DNA of 64,000 bases from JBBQNJ01 sp038329845 (lineage in GTDB: Bacteria > Planctomycetota > Phycisphaerae > Tepidisphaerales > Tepidisphaeraceae). The stretch lies in assembly GCA_038329845.1 (NCBI GenBank), contig JBBQNJ010000015.1, positions 1 to 64,000 of the forward strand. Direction: 5' to 3'. The notes beneath the pieces were generated by a model, which was given only the letters and a program-made list of their open reading frames with translations, was not told the DNA's origin and ran no database searches. Made by a program: the position numbers and the translations under genes. Positions 25,932 through 34,980 of the stretch are shown here, in pieces. The stretch's first letter is position 1. Every line of letters starts with the position of its first letter.

Positions 25932-27208
25932 GGCGGGTCGCGCCGAGTCAATTCATCCAGATGGGCGATCAGCTCCCTCTGGGAAATCGTCGTCTGTTCG
26001 CCCGTGCCGAGATTCTTGAGTACGGCGGAAGAATCGCCCAGTTCGGTGTCGCCGATGATCACGCACCACGCGGCCTTCTCGCGGTCGGCGAGCTTGAACT
26101 GGGCCTTGACGCTGCGCCCGGAGAGGTCGGCGTCGGCGACGATCCCCGCGTCGCGCAGCCGGCGCAACAGCGAAAAATTGAACGCCCGGGCCGCGTCGCC
26201 CTGGGCGATGAGCCACACCAGCGGGCGGGAGGCCGTCGCCACGGCGATACCCTGCGCTTCCATCGCCATCAGCAGCCGCTCGAGTCCCGAGCCGAATCCC
26301 ACCCCGGGCGTGGCTCGTCCGCCGAGTTGCTCGACGAGGTTGTCATACCGTCCCCCACCCCCGATCGCGTTCTGCGCCCCGAGTCCGGCGGCGGTGACTT
26401 CCCACAACGTCTCGGTGTAGTAGTCGAACCCGCGAACGAGGTTCGCGTTGACCTGAAACGGAATCTCCGACTCGACGAGCAACTCGCGCACGCGCTGAAA
26501 ATGCCGCCGCGATTTGTCCGACAGGCTCTGCTCGGCTGGCGGAGCGCCCTGGCAGGCCTGCTGGTCGCGCGGATCTTTCGAGTCGAGAATCCGCAGCGGA
26601 TTGCTCTCCAGGCGGCGCTGGGAATCCTCGCTCAAGGTCGTTGCCCGCGGCTGAAGATGCGCCACCATCGCCTGGCGATAGGCCCGCTTGCTGTCGGCGT
26701 CGCCCAAGCTGTTAATCTGGAGCGATACATCGCGCAGCCCGCAGCGACGGTAAAAGTCTATTTGCAGCAGGATGCACTCGACATCCTGCTCTGGTTCGGC
26801 GATCCCGAACGCCTCGGCGCCGAACTGGTGATGCTGACGCAGACGCCCTTTTTGCGGCCTCTCGTAGCGGAAGTTAGGCGCGATGTAGTAAACCTTCGCT
26901 CGCGAGCCTTCCTGGGCGATGAGGTTGTTCTCGATCGCCGCCCGCGCCACGCCCGCCGTCCCCTCGGGGCGCAGGGTCATCGACTCGGCCCCCCGATCGG
27001 TGAAGGTGAACGTCTCCTTGTGAACGATGTCGGTCGTCTCGCCAACCCCCCGGTGAAACAGGTCGGTTGATTCAACCACCGGCGTTCGTATTTCGGAAAA
27101 GTGATAGACCTCGGCGACCTCGCGGGCGATCCGCTCGATCGCCTGCCATCGCCCGCTTTCGGCGGGCAGGATGTCGGAAAATCCCTTGGGGGCGTTGATA
27201 CGCGACAT
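25928..27208 (-). CDS. hisS: histidine-tRNA ligase
   Basis: 426-aa class II aminoacyl-tRNA synthetase charging tRNA-His. Motif 2 is FRYERPQKGRLRQHHQFGAEAFG. The histidine loop GFDYYTETLWE, motif 3-like GVGFGSGLERLLMAME and a C-terminal anticodon-binding domain (about 330-426) are all present. The start is ATG 27208 (MSRINAPKGFSDILP), where the family begins; the frame is open upstream to 27349 without conservation. It is followed by the coupled membrane-protein gene. Confidence 0.95.
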   Translation of the reverse strand: MSRINAPKGFSDILPAESGRWQAIERIAREVAEVYHFSEIRTPVVESTDLFHRGVGETTDIVHKETFTFTDRGAESMTLRPEGTAGVARAAIENNLIAQEGSRAKVYYIAPNFRYERPQKGRLRQHHQFGAEAFGIAEPEQDVECILLQIDFYRRCGLRDVSLQINSLGDADSKRAYRQAMVAHLQPRATTLSEDSQRRLESNPLRILDSKDPRDQQACQGAPPAEQSLSDKSRRHFQRVRELLVESEIPFQVNANLVRGFDYYTETLWEVTAAGLGAQNAIGGGGRYDNLVEQLGGRATPGVGFGSGLERLLMAMEAQGIAVATASRPLVWLIAQGDAARAFNFSLLRRLRDAGIVADADLSGRSVKAQFKLADREKAAWCVIIGDTELGDSSAVLKNLGTGEQTTISQRELIAHLDELTRRDPP

Positions 27209-27380
27209 GGCAAGTGCAAAAGGAAAGTCGCCCCGGCGGGGGACGGCCGAGCGGGGCCGTCGGCGGCGGAAATAAATCAGTCGCTCAGCGCGTCGCGCCG
27301 AGTCTGGAATCATCGGATCGCCGACAATCGGCGCGATCGGCAGTTCCACGCCGGCGCGATCGCACGATCGCCGCGCCGGC

Positions 27381-28940
27381 TTATTCGCCGGCGGCCGCGG
27401 GCGCTGCCGAATCGGCCGGGGCCGACTCCGCCTGGGCCGAAGCGGGTGCCGATTCCGTGATCTGGGCCGATTCCATCAGCTTATCGAGTACCTTGGCATC
27501 ACGCGCCTGAACGTACAGCGACATCAGCGACCCATCCTTGGCCATCTGCTGCTTGAGCTTCTCCGGCCGGGCCCCCTGTTGGGCCGCCGCCACCGCGATC
27601 ATCTGGTTCAGCTCATCTTCGTTGACTTCGATGTTCTGCTCCTCGGCGATTCGCGCGAGGATGAAGAACAACTTGGCCTCGTTCACCGCCTCATCGGACG
27701 CGCCCGAGCGCAGCTCCGTGGCGATCGCCTCGATCTGTTCGCGCGGCATCCCACGCATCATCAGTTCCGTCGCCCGGCGTTGAACCACCCGCTGGGTCTG
27801 AGACTCGGTCAGCTTTTGGGGCAGCTCCAGCCTCACATTCTCCAGCAGGAACCGCTGCACCTGATCGCGCATGGCCGTACTCGCATCGCGCTGCAACTTG
27901 CTTTCCAGCTCTTCCTTCAGGGCCGAGCGAAGCTGGTCCACCGAGTCGAATCCCATCTTCTGACAGAAATCCGCGTCCAGCGCCACCGGCTCGATCCGCT
28001 TGATCTCCTTGACCTGCACGTCCAGCGGCACTTCCCTGCCGCGGGCCGACTCCAGCGGATGGTCGTCGGGCACCTTGATCGTAATCTGGCGGGATTCACC
28101 CGGCTTTACGCCCTTGAGCGATTCGCCCAGGTCGCCCACGTCGATCCCCCGGATGATCAGCCGCCGGGCCTCGAACTGTCCTTGGAGAATGTGGATCAGT
28201 TCCGTCCCGTCGATCGCGGCGTGCAGATCGGCGATCACATGGTCGAGCGGCTCGACGCCGCGGTCTTCCACCGGCAGCAGCGAACCCTGCTGTTTGCGAA
28301 GATTGTTCATCGCCCGATCCGACAACTCATCGGTCACTTCGATCGTCGGCCGGGTGATCTTCATTGCCGACAGATCGGGCAGATCGAACTCCGGGCGCAC
28401 CTCGACCGTCACGGCGTATTTCAGCGGACCCTCATCGGGCAGCTTGATGTTCTGGGCATCTTCAAATGTCGCCTGCCCGATCACCGACAATTTCTTCTCC
28501 TCGATCACTTGCTCGAAGCTCTCCTCGACGAGCTTGCGGCAGACGTCGTTTTTCACATCGCCGCCAAACCGCTTTTCGATCAGCTTTCGCGGGGCGTGAC
28601 CGGGACGAAATCCGGGGATCGTCGCCTTTTGACGAAGTTCCTTGTACTGATCCTCCAGCACCGTCTGGATATGCTCGCGCGGCACCTCGATAAACAACTT
28701 CTTAGTCGCCGGTCCCGCATCTTCGATCTGCACCGCGTAGTCGATCTTCGGCTTCTCCGGCTCGGCGGCGGCGGCGGCCTGCTCGGCGGCGGCGGCCTGG
28801 CCCGCGCCGGCCTGATCCGACGACTCGGCGGGAGCCGGGGTCTGGGTCTCGGGGGTTTTTATTTCGGGGGTCTGGCTTGACGCCTCGGCCGAAGCGGCGG
28901 CATCCGATGAGTCGGCGGTCTGTGTCTGATCTTCAGCCAT
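27381..28940 (-). CDS. tig: trigger factor with long low-complexity ends
   Basis: 519-aa trigger factor, the ribosome-bound chaperone and prolyl isomerase. The ribosome-binding signature GFRPGHAPRKLIEKRFG is present near residue 112, and the domain order (tail, PPIase, C-terminal arms) is kept. Compared with the usual about 430-450 aa it has an extra about 66-residue N-terminal Ala/Glu/Thr/Pro-rich stretch, plus an Ala/Pro/Glu-rich tail after KVLDKLMESAQ. In E. coli the ribosome-binding domain is at the very N-terminus, so the extension is unusual. GAAGGAGCC precedes ATG by about 6 bp, supporting the long start. No clpP/clpX follows it. Confidence 0.92.
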   Translation of the reverse strand: MAEDQTQTADSSDAAASAEASSQTPEIKTPETQTPAPAESSDQAGAGQAAAAEQAAAAAEPEKPKIDYAVQIEDAGPATKKLFIEVPREHIQTVLEDQYKELRQKATIPGFRPGHAPRKLIEKRFGGDVKNDVCRKLVEESFEQVIEEKKLSVIGQATFEDAQNIKLPDEGPLKYAVTVEVRPEFDLPDLSAMKITRPTIEVTDELSDRAMNNLRKQQGSLLPVEDRGVEPLDHVIADLHAAIDGTELIHILQGQFEARRLIIRGIDVGDLGESLKGVKPGESRQITIKVPDDHPLESARGREVPLDVQVKEIKRIEPVALDADFCQKMGFDSVDQLRSALKEELESKLQRDASTAMRDQVQRFLLENVRLELPQKLTESQTQRVVQRRATELMMRGMPREQIEAIATELRSGASDEAVNEAKLFFILARIAEEQNIEVNEDELNQMIAVAAAQQGARPEKLKQQMAKDGSLMSLYVQARDAKVLDKLMESAQITESAPASAQAESAPADSAAPAAAGE

Positions 28941-29100
28941 GAGCGGCTCCTTCTTTCCTTTTTTCAGTCCTTTTTCAGATTCCTGAACAAGCCCCGCATC
29001 TTATGAGAAACGATCCCCCATGCAACAGCGGGCGAAACTACCCCACCCCCCACCCCCCACCCGAACAATGGCGGACCCCTCGGCGGCAAATGCCGCTCGG

Positions 29101-29562
29101 CTAGAGCTGGTTTTCCTGCTGCACCAAAGCGTCGTATATCTGCTGGGCGGTGGTGCAGTGAACGAGGGTCTGGCGGAATTTGTCGATGGTCATCAGCCGG
29201 CTGATTCGCGCCAGGGCGTGGATATGCGGGCCGGTCTTATCCGGGGGGGAACTCAGCAGCCAAATGATATTGACTGGCTTGCCGTCGATGGCTTGAAAGT
29301 CGATGGGCGAAGCGGCCTTGCCCACCGCCATCACCAGGTGATCGGTCCCGGTGCATTTGCCGTGCGGGATCGCCACCCCGTTGCCGATGCCGGTCGTGCG
29401 CGTTGCCTCGCGGTCTAGAACCGCATCCAGCACGCGCTTGGCATCCTGCACTTCGCCGTTGGACGCCAGCAGGTTGACCAGCTCGGCGATGGCGTCGTTC
29501 TTCTTCGCCGATGACAGCGGCACCAGAATATTCTGGGGTTTGAGGATCTCGGTCAAACGCAT
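29101..29562 (-). CDS. PTS EIIA domain protein (PtsN/fructose type)
   Basis: 153-aa stand-alone EIIA of the fructose/mannitol (PtsN) family. The phosphorylated His is in GVAIPHGKC (about 61-67). Such single EIIA proteins usually regulate rather than transport, as in the nitrogen PTS. No EI, HPr, EIIB or EIIC gene is in the window. I chose ATG 29562 (MRLTEILKP); GTG 29583 would add seven residues. Confidence 0.87.
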   Translation of the reverse strand: MRLTEILKPQNILVPLSSAKKNDAIAELVNLLASNGEVQDAKRVLDAVLDREATRTTGIGNGVAIPHGKCTGTDHLVMAVGKAASPIDFQAIDGKPVNIIWLLSSPPDKTGPHIHALARISRLMTIDKFRQTLVHCTTAQQIYDALVQQENQL

Positions 29563-29722
29563 AAAACGGCTCGACAAACTCACCGGCGACGGGCGAGGGG
29601 ATCGATCCCCAATCCCCCGGGCGCGAAAACATCATCATATCGACGCCCCGTCGCCCGGGCAAACCTTCCACCCGCAGCGAAGCGCCGCGGCGAGGGGAAG
29701 GGGCGGGGCAGCGCCGCAGCGG

Positions 29723-30556
29723 TCAGACCCCGGCCAGCCGCACGCCCTGTTCGCGGCACACTTTCTTCAACGCATCGGCCGCCACCTTGAACAATTCAGT
29801 GCCGGTCTCTCCGTGCGAATGTCCGGCCACCTTCAGATGCGGCTCGAGGCTGAGAAACCCGCTATAGCCGCTTTGCCAGGCATCCTTGAGAATTTCCGGC
29901 AGTTTGCCATCCCCCTGCCCCGCGGGCACGACTTTCCCGCTGCCCATGACCGCATCCTTAATGTGGATGTGGACGGTGTACGGCTTGAGCAACGGCCAGT
30001 TCTTCGCCGGATCCTCACCGGCCTGCACGAAGTTGGCGAAGTCGAACGCCGATCGCAGCTTGGGCGAATTGATCGTCTTCATCAGGTCCACGCATTCGGC
30101 AACCTTTTCGCCGTAAATGTCCTTCTCATTTTCGTGGACCAGCACCACGTCGATGTCTTTGAGATACGCCACCTTCTCGCGGAACCGGCGGATAATCTCA
30201 TCGCGGTGCGGCTTGAGATCGCCCCCTTTTTCCGGCGGGTAATAGCTGAAAACGCGGATGAACGGCGAGTTGAAAAACCGCGCCAGTTCGACGGCGATCT
30301 TGAACCGGTCAAAATGCTCGGTCCACGATTCGTTGATCTTCACCTTCCCCAGCGGCGAGCCGATGCTCGCCACCCCCATGCCGGCGGCGTCCAACTTGCT
30401 CTTGACGAGCTTGCGAAGGTCCGGGTCGAAGTCCAGCACGTTCTTGCCCGCCACCCCGCGCATCTCGAAATGGGTGACGGAGTTTTCCTTGCAGACTCGA
30501 ATTTGCTCGTCGATGTCGGGACCGATTTCATCGGCGAAGGCGGCGATTTTCAGCAT
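29723..30556 (-). CDS. sugar phosphate isomerase/epimerase-like TIM barrel
   Basis: 277-aa xylose-isomerase-like TIM-barrel protein. Metal-site residues sit in family positions: VLVHENEKDIYG (Glu), SAFDFANFVQ (Asp), VHIHIKDAV (His, Asp) and SLEPHL (Glu). It lacks a signal peptide, so it is cytoplasmic. The family includes inosose, hydroxypyruvate and sugar isomerases or epimerases; the substrate cannot be read from this sequence. ATG 30556 begins the conserved LKIAAFADEIG; the frame upstream is not conserved. Confidence 0.85.
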   Translation of the reverse strand: MLKIAAFADEIGPDIDEQIRVCKENSVTHFEMRGVAGKNVLDFDPDLRKLVKSKLDAAGMGVASIGSPLGKVKINESWTEHFDRFKIAVELARFFNSPFIRVFSYYPPEKGGDLKPHRDEIIRRFREKVAYLKDIDVVLVHENEKDIYGEKVAECVDLMKTINSPKLRSAFDFANFVQAGEDPAKNWPLLKPYTVHIHIKDAVMGSGKVVPAGQGDGKLPEILKDAWQSGYSGFLSLEPHLKVAGHSHGETGTELFKVAADALKKVCREQGVRLAGV

Positions 30557-30806
30557 GGCGTGCGGCGGCTCCGGTAGAGGGACGAAAAAAACCAAAGCGG
30601 CCATTGTAGGTCCCGCCCCGCGCGCGTCAATGCGAATCGCCGCTGAGTCGAATCCTGTGAAAACTGGCCTTGATTCTTCGGCTAACGGCGGCGCCGATCA
30701 TCGCCGATGCCGAACCCGACCGCCCGCCGGTGGTGATGGCGTTGACGGGGGGCCGGGGCCGGAGGCGGCGACTTTGCCCGCGGTTTGCTCTACGCTTTAT
30801 GCCGCC

Positions 30807-32099
30807 ATGGCCGAAAAAATCATCCGGGATCCGGTGCATGATGTGATCGCGTTTCGCATGGAACGGCCGCTGGACCGGATGCTGTTCGGGCTGCTCAATG
30901 CCGCCGAGCTTCAGCGGCTTCGACGGGTGCGCCAGCTCGGCATGGCCCACCTGGCCTATCCGGGGGCCGATCATTCGCGCTATTCTCACAGCCTGGGGGT
31001 CATGGAGACCGCCCGGCGGATTCTCGACCACCTCGCCGGGGAGATCGAGATCGACCCGGGTCGGCGGACCGTCTGCCTGGTCGCAGCGCTGCTGCATGAC
31101 TTGGGTCACGGCCCGTTCAGCCACGTCTTCGAGCGCATCAGCGGCGTGCGGCACGAGGAGCTGACCTGCCGGGTGATCGAGGATCCCGACAGCGACGTCC
31201 ACCGGCTCCTGCGCGAGCATGAGGCGCAGCTGCCGCAAAGCGTCGCCGATCTGATGCGATGCCAGCCCGGGCGGTCGGTTTTTTCCGATGTGCTTTGTTC
31301 GCAGCTCGACGCCGATCGCTTCGATTACCTGCTCCGCGACAGCCTGATGACCGGCAGCCAGTACGGTGGATTCGACCTGCGCTGGGTGATCCACGCGATG
31401 ACGATCGACCCTGCGGGCGATCGGCTGGCGGTGACGTGGAAGGGCATCAGCGCTGTCGAGGCCTACTTGCAGTCGCGTTATCACATGTACCGCAATGTCT
31501 ACTTCCACAAGGTGGTGCGCAGCGCCGATGGGATGGTCAAGCTGGCCCTTCAGCGAGCCCGGCGCCTGGCGGTGCAGGACCGGTTGACCTGGCCCGCGCC
31601 CGAAAGCGCCGTCCATCAGGCCTTGCTGGGACGGCGGCTGTCGATCGAGCAGTTCCGCGATCTGGACGATGTGTCGCTGCTGCACTGCTTCAAAGTGTGG
31701 ACCGGCGGCGACGATGCGATCCTGGCCGGACTGTGCCGCGGACTGCTGTTTCGCCAGTTGTACAAGGTGATCGACTTCTCGCACCGGCAGGACGGGCAAT
31801 GGGTGAGCGACGTGGTTCAACGCGCCGTCGCGGCGGTGGAAGAGGCGGGCGGGGATGGGGATTACGACCTGTTCCTCGACGAACCGGCCGACACGCCGTA
31901 CGAGCTGTATGGCCCCCAGCGGACGGCGACGGCGGCGCAGGAGATCATGGTTCGTGGCCCCGACGGGCGCCTCAGCGAGTTCGCCGCCGCGTCGCCCTTC
32001 ACCCAGGGCCTTTGCCGCCAGTTGTCGTTTCGCCGCCTCCACGTCAACGCCCGCTACCACCAGACGGTGCTCGAGGCGCTCGGTTCGTCTTTGCAATAA
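30807..32099 (+). CDS. HD-domain phosphohydrolase (COG1078/YwfO-like)
   Basis: 430-aa HD superfamily hydrolase related to SAMHD1/dGTPase-like proteins. The N-terminal IIRDPVHDVIAF and LQRLRRVRQLGMAHLAYPGADHSRYSHSLGV are diagnostic. The metal site is formed by His in RYSHSLG, the HD pair in LLHDLGHGPFSHV, and Asp in DADRFDYLLRD. Members hydrolyse dNTPs or related phosphates; which one is unknown. ATG 30807 starts the conserved region although the frame is open far upstream. It is convergent with clpC, with a 34-bp palindrome between. Confidence 0.9.
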   Translation: MAEKIIRDPVHDVIAFRMERPLDRMLFGLLNAAELQRLRRVRQLGMAHLAYPGADHSRYSHSLGVMETARRILDHLAGEIEIDPGRRTVCLVAALLHDLGHGPFSHVFERISGVRHEELTCRVIEDPDSDVHRLLREHEAQLPQSVADLMRCQPGRSVFSDVLCSQLDADRFDYLLRDSLMTGSQYGGFDLRWVIHAMTIDPAGDRLAVTWKGISAVEAYLQSRYHMYRNVYFHKVVRSADGMVKLALQRARRLAVQDRLTWPAPESAVHQALLGRRLSIEQFRDLDDVSLLHCFKVWTGGDDAILAGLCRGLLFRQLYKVIDFSHRQDGQWVSDVVQRAVAAVEEAGGDGDYDLFLDEPADTPYELYGPQRTATAAQEIMVRGPDGRLSEFAAASPFTQGLCRQLSFRRLHVNARYHQTVLEALGSSLQ

Positions 32100-32111
32100 G
32101 TCGGCCACTTC

Positions 32112-32145
32112 CTTGCAAATTGGGAATCGATTCCCGATTTGCAAG
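32112..32145. repeat. 34-bp near-perfect palindrome between convergent genes
   Basis: Two 17-bp arms, CTTGCAAATTGGGAATC and GATTCCCGATTTGCAAG, are complementary with one mismatch and no spacer. It lies 12 bp after the HD-hydrolase stop and 80 bp from the clpC stop. It could be a bidirectional terminator/roadblock or a protein site. No T-run follows. Confidence 0.85.
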
Positions 32146-32225
32146 AACTGCTCCAACTTCCCTGGTCCAGACACCTCCTGGAAACTCGGACGAACCGCAC
32201 CGCGAAGCGCGAAGTGCATCGCGGG

Positions 32226-34775
32226 TCAGGTCGCATCCGATCCCGCCTGGGCAAGCTGTTGGTCGGCCGGTTTTTTCGCCGATTCGCTCTTGACCGACTC
32301 GAAGAACAGGTGCTTATTCTTCACACCTTTTTCGTCCGGGGCGTCTTCCTTGACGCTGATGCGGATCAGATCCTTGCCCTTGAAGCTGCCGCGAAGGATT
32401 TCCTCGCTGAGCGGGTCCTCGACGTTCTGCTCGATCGCCCGGCGCAGCGGGCGGGCGCCGAAGTCGGCGTTGGTCCCCTTGTCCATGAGGAACTCGCGGG
32501 CCTCGGCCGTCAATTCGATGCGCAGCCCATGGTCCACCAGCCGCTTGGTCACCTTATTCAATTCCAGTTCGACGATGTTCTCGAGATTGGCGCGGCTGAG
32601 CGGGCGGAAGACGATCACATCATCCAGACGCCCGATGAACTCCGGACGCATATAACGCTCCAGCTCCTTCATCACCGTCTCTTTGATCGTCTGGTAGTTG
32701 CGCTCGCTCTCCTCGCCCTTGCCCTTCGGACGCAGGCCGAACTGCGGGCCGCCGCCCTTGATCAGCTCCGAGCCGATGTTGCTGGTCATGATCAGGATTA
32801 CGTTGCGGAAATCGACGTGCCGGCCGAACGAGTCGGTGAGCCGTCCTTCCTCCATGATCTGAAGCAGCATGTTGTACACATCGGGGTGAGCCTTCTCGAT
32901 CTCATCCAGCAGCACCACGCTGTAGGGCCGGCGGCGGATTCGCTCGGTGAGCTGGCCGCCTTCCTCGTAGCCGACGTAGCCGGGAGGCGCGCCGATGAGC
33001 CGGGAGACGTTGTGCTTCTCCATGTACTCGCTCATGTCGATCATAATCATCGCGTCGGCGTCGCCGAACATGAACTCGGCCAGCGCTTTGCTGAGCAGGG
33101 TCTTGCCCACGCCGCTGGGGCCGAGGAACAGGAAACTGCCCATGGGGCGCTGGGGGTCTTTCAAACCCGAGCGGGCCCGGCGGATCGTCTTGGCGATAGC
33201 CCGGATCGCCTCATCCTGGCTGACGACCCGCTTATGCAGCTCGTTTTCCAACTCGAGCAGGCGCTGGGCCTCTTCTTTTTCCAGCCGGGTCAGAGGGACG
33301 CCGGTCATCTTGCTGACGACCTCGGCGATCACTTCTTCATCCACCACCCCGTCGACTTCCTTGGCCTTGTCGCGCCATTGCCGCTGAATCTCCTCTTTCT
33401 TCTTGCGCAGCGCCTCGGACTGATCGCGCAGGCGGGCCGCTTCTTCATATTCGGCATTGCGCACGGCCTCATCCTTCTGGATGCTGTGCCGTTCGATCTG
33501 CTCTTCCAGGTCGGCCAGATTCGGCGGCTTGGTCATGCTGCGTAGCCGGATGCGGGCTCCCGCCTCGTCCAGCACGTCGATCGCCTTGTCGGGCAGGCAG
33601 CGCCCGGTGATGTAGCGGTCGGACAGCTCGACAGCGCTGCGCAGGGCATCATCGAGAATCTGCACGCGGTGATGCGCCTCGTAGCGGTCGCGCAGGCCCT
33701 TGAGAATCTCGATGGTGTCTTCCTTGCTCGGCGGATCGACGTGGATCGGCTGGAACCGCCGGGCCAGTGCCGCGTCCTTCTCGATGTATTTGCGGTACTC
33801 GTCGAAGGTGGTGGCACCGATGCACTGGATTTCTCCGCGCGACAGCGCCGGCTTCAGGACGTTGCTGGCGTCGATCGCCCCTTCAGCGCCGCCGGCGCCC
33901 ACCAGGGTGTGCAGTTCGTCGATGAACAGGATTACGTTCTTGGCCCGGCGGACTTCGTTCATCACCGCCTTGATGCGCTCCTCGAACTGCCCGCGATATT
34001 TCGTACCCGCGACCATCATCGCCAGGTCCAGCACCACGATCCGCCGATCGTGGAGAATCTCCGGCACGGTGTTGCTCACGACCATCTGGGCCAAGCCCTC
34101 GACGATCGCGGTCTTGCCCACTCCGGCCTCGCCCAGCAGCACGGGATTGTTCTTCTGTCGGCGGCAGAGGATCTGGATGACCCGCTCAATTTCGTTCTTG
34201 CGTCCGATGACCGGATCCAGCTCGCCGCTCTTGGCAAGCTCGGTCAGATCGCGTCCAAAGCTGTCCAGCGCCGGGGTCTTGCTTCGGCCCTGCTTGGCCT
34301 GCTTGGCTTCCGGAGTCGATGATTCTTCGCTTTCCACACCCGCTCCCAAGAGGTTAAGAACTTCTTCGCGAACCTCTTCCAGTTTCAAACCGAGGTTCAT
34401 CAGTACCTGTGCCGCCACGCCGTCGTGCTCGCGCAGCAATCCGAGCAAAAGATGTTCCGTCCCGACGTAGTTGTGATTGAGATTACGAGCCTCCTCGATC
34501 GCGTACTCGATCACTTTTTTGGCCCGCGGCGTCTGCGGCAGCTTGCCCATGGTGACCATGTCCGGCCCGCTCTTGACCAGCTTCTCGACCTCGAGACGCA
34601 CCTTCCGCAGGTCAACGTCCAGGTTCTTGAGCACATTGGCGCCCACGCCGCTGCCTTCCTTGACCAGTCCCAGCAGGATGTGCTCCGTGCCGATGTATTC
34701 GTGGTTGAAGCGCTGCGCCTCCTGGTTGGCCAGCGCCATCACCTTGCGGGCTCGATCCGTGAATCGTTCAAACAT
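32226..34775 (-). CDS. clpC: ClpC-type AAA+ unfoldase
   Basis: 849-aa HSP100 ATPase that unfolds substrates for ClpP. Order: two N-terminal Clp repeats (IGTEHILLG about 28-36, VGTEHLLLG about 104-112), AAA-1 (GEAGVGKTA, FIDELHTL), a UVR-containing middle domain (EYEEAARLRDQSEALR), and AAA-2 (GPSGVGKTLL, VLLDEIEKAHPD) with the C-terminal D2 domain. A polar tail (about 825-849) is extra. Glu31 and Glu107 match the two glutamates that dock phosphoarginine in B. subtilis ClpC, so it can plausibly read McsB marks. ATG 34775 has GGAGAGAG about 6 bp upstream. No CtsR-type heptad or CIRCE site is visible, and clpP is not in the window. Confidence 0.95.
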   Translation of the reverse strand: MFERFTDRARKVMALANQEAQRFNHEYIGTEHILLGLVKEGSGVGANVLKNLDVDLRKVRLEVEKLVKSGPDMVTMGKLPQTPRAKKVIEYAIEEARNLNHNYVGTEHLLLGLLREHDGVAAQVLMNLGLKLEEVREEVLNLLGAGVESEESSTPEAKQAKQGRSKTPALDSFGRDLTELAKSGELDPVIGRKNEIERVIQILCRRQKNNPVLLGEAGVGKTAIVEGLAQMVVSNTVPEILHDRRIVVLDLAMMVAGTKYRGQFEERIKAVMNEVRRAKNVILFIDELHTLVGAGGAEGAIDASNVLKPALSRGEIQCIGATTFDEYRKYIEKDAALARRFQPIHVDPPSKEDTIEILKGLRDRYEAHHRVQILDDALRSAVELSDRYITGRCLPDKAIDVLDEAGARIRLRSMTKPPNLADLEEQIERHSIQKDEAVRNAEYEEAARLRDQSEALRKKKEEIQRQWRDKAKEVDGVVDEEVIAEVVSKMTGVPLTRLEKEEAQRLLELENELHKRVVSQDEAIRAIAKTIRRARSGLKDPQRPMGSFLFLGPSGVGKTLLSKALAEFMFGDADAMIMIDMSEYMEKHNVSRLIGAPPGYVGYEEGGQLTERIRRRPYSVVLLDEIEKAHPDVYNMLLQIMEEGRLTDSFGRHVDFRNVILIMTSNIGSELIKGGGPQFGLRPKGKGEESERNYQTIKETVMKELERYMRPEFIGRLDDVIVFRPLSRANLENIVELELNKVTKRLVDHGLRIELTAEAREFLMDKGTNADFGARPLRRAIEQNVEDPLSEEILRGSFKGKDLIRISVKEDAPDEKGVKNKHLFFESVKSESAKKPADQQLAQAGSDAT

Positions 34776-34862
34776 ATCGCTCTCTCCAGTGACCCGTCCC
34801 ACCGGCGCGCGAATCGCGCGGGATGACGGTATTCCGTTCGGATTGTAGACCCCACCCACCAC

Positions 34863-34980
34863 GTATCAAGCATCCCAACGTGCCCCAGCCAAGGTGGCCC
34901 GGTGTGGACCAAGATGCCCCACCCGCTTCCGGCTGGGTTTTCATGTGGCCAAGCCGCCCTCGGCTGGGTTCCGCAGAATC
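34863..34980. repeat. GGCTGGG/AGCC-rich dispersed repeat
   Basis: Related segments include CCCAGCCAAGGTGGCCC (34884 on), CCGGCTGGGTTTTCATGTGG (34929 on) and AAGCCGCCCTCGGCTGGGTT (34952-34971). The array reaches into the last codons of the RluD-like gene (EGGLAT), so that gene's C-terminus is repeat-derived. Confidence 0.55.

Noticed and set aside
30258..30806. Open upstream extension of the HD hydrolase frame
   Set aside because: It is antisense to the TIM-barrel gene and unconserved; the family begins at 30807.
34776..34862. CtsR or CIRCE heat-shock operator before clpC
   Set aside because: Neither the CtsR heptad repeat nor the CIRCE inverted repeat is visible.
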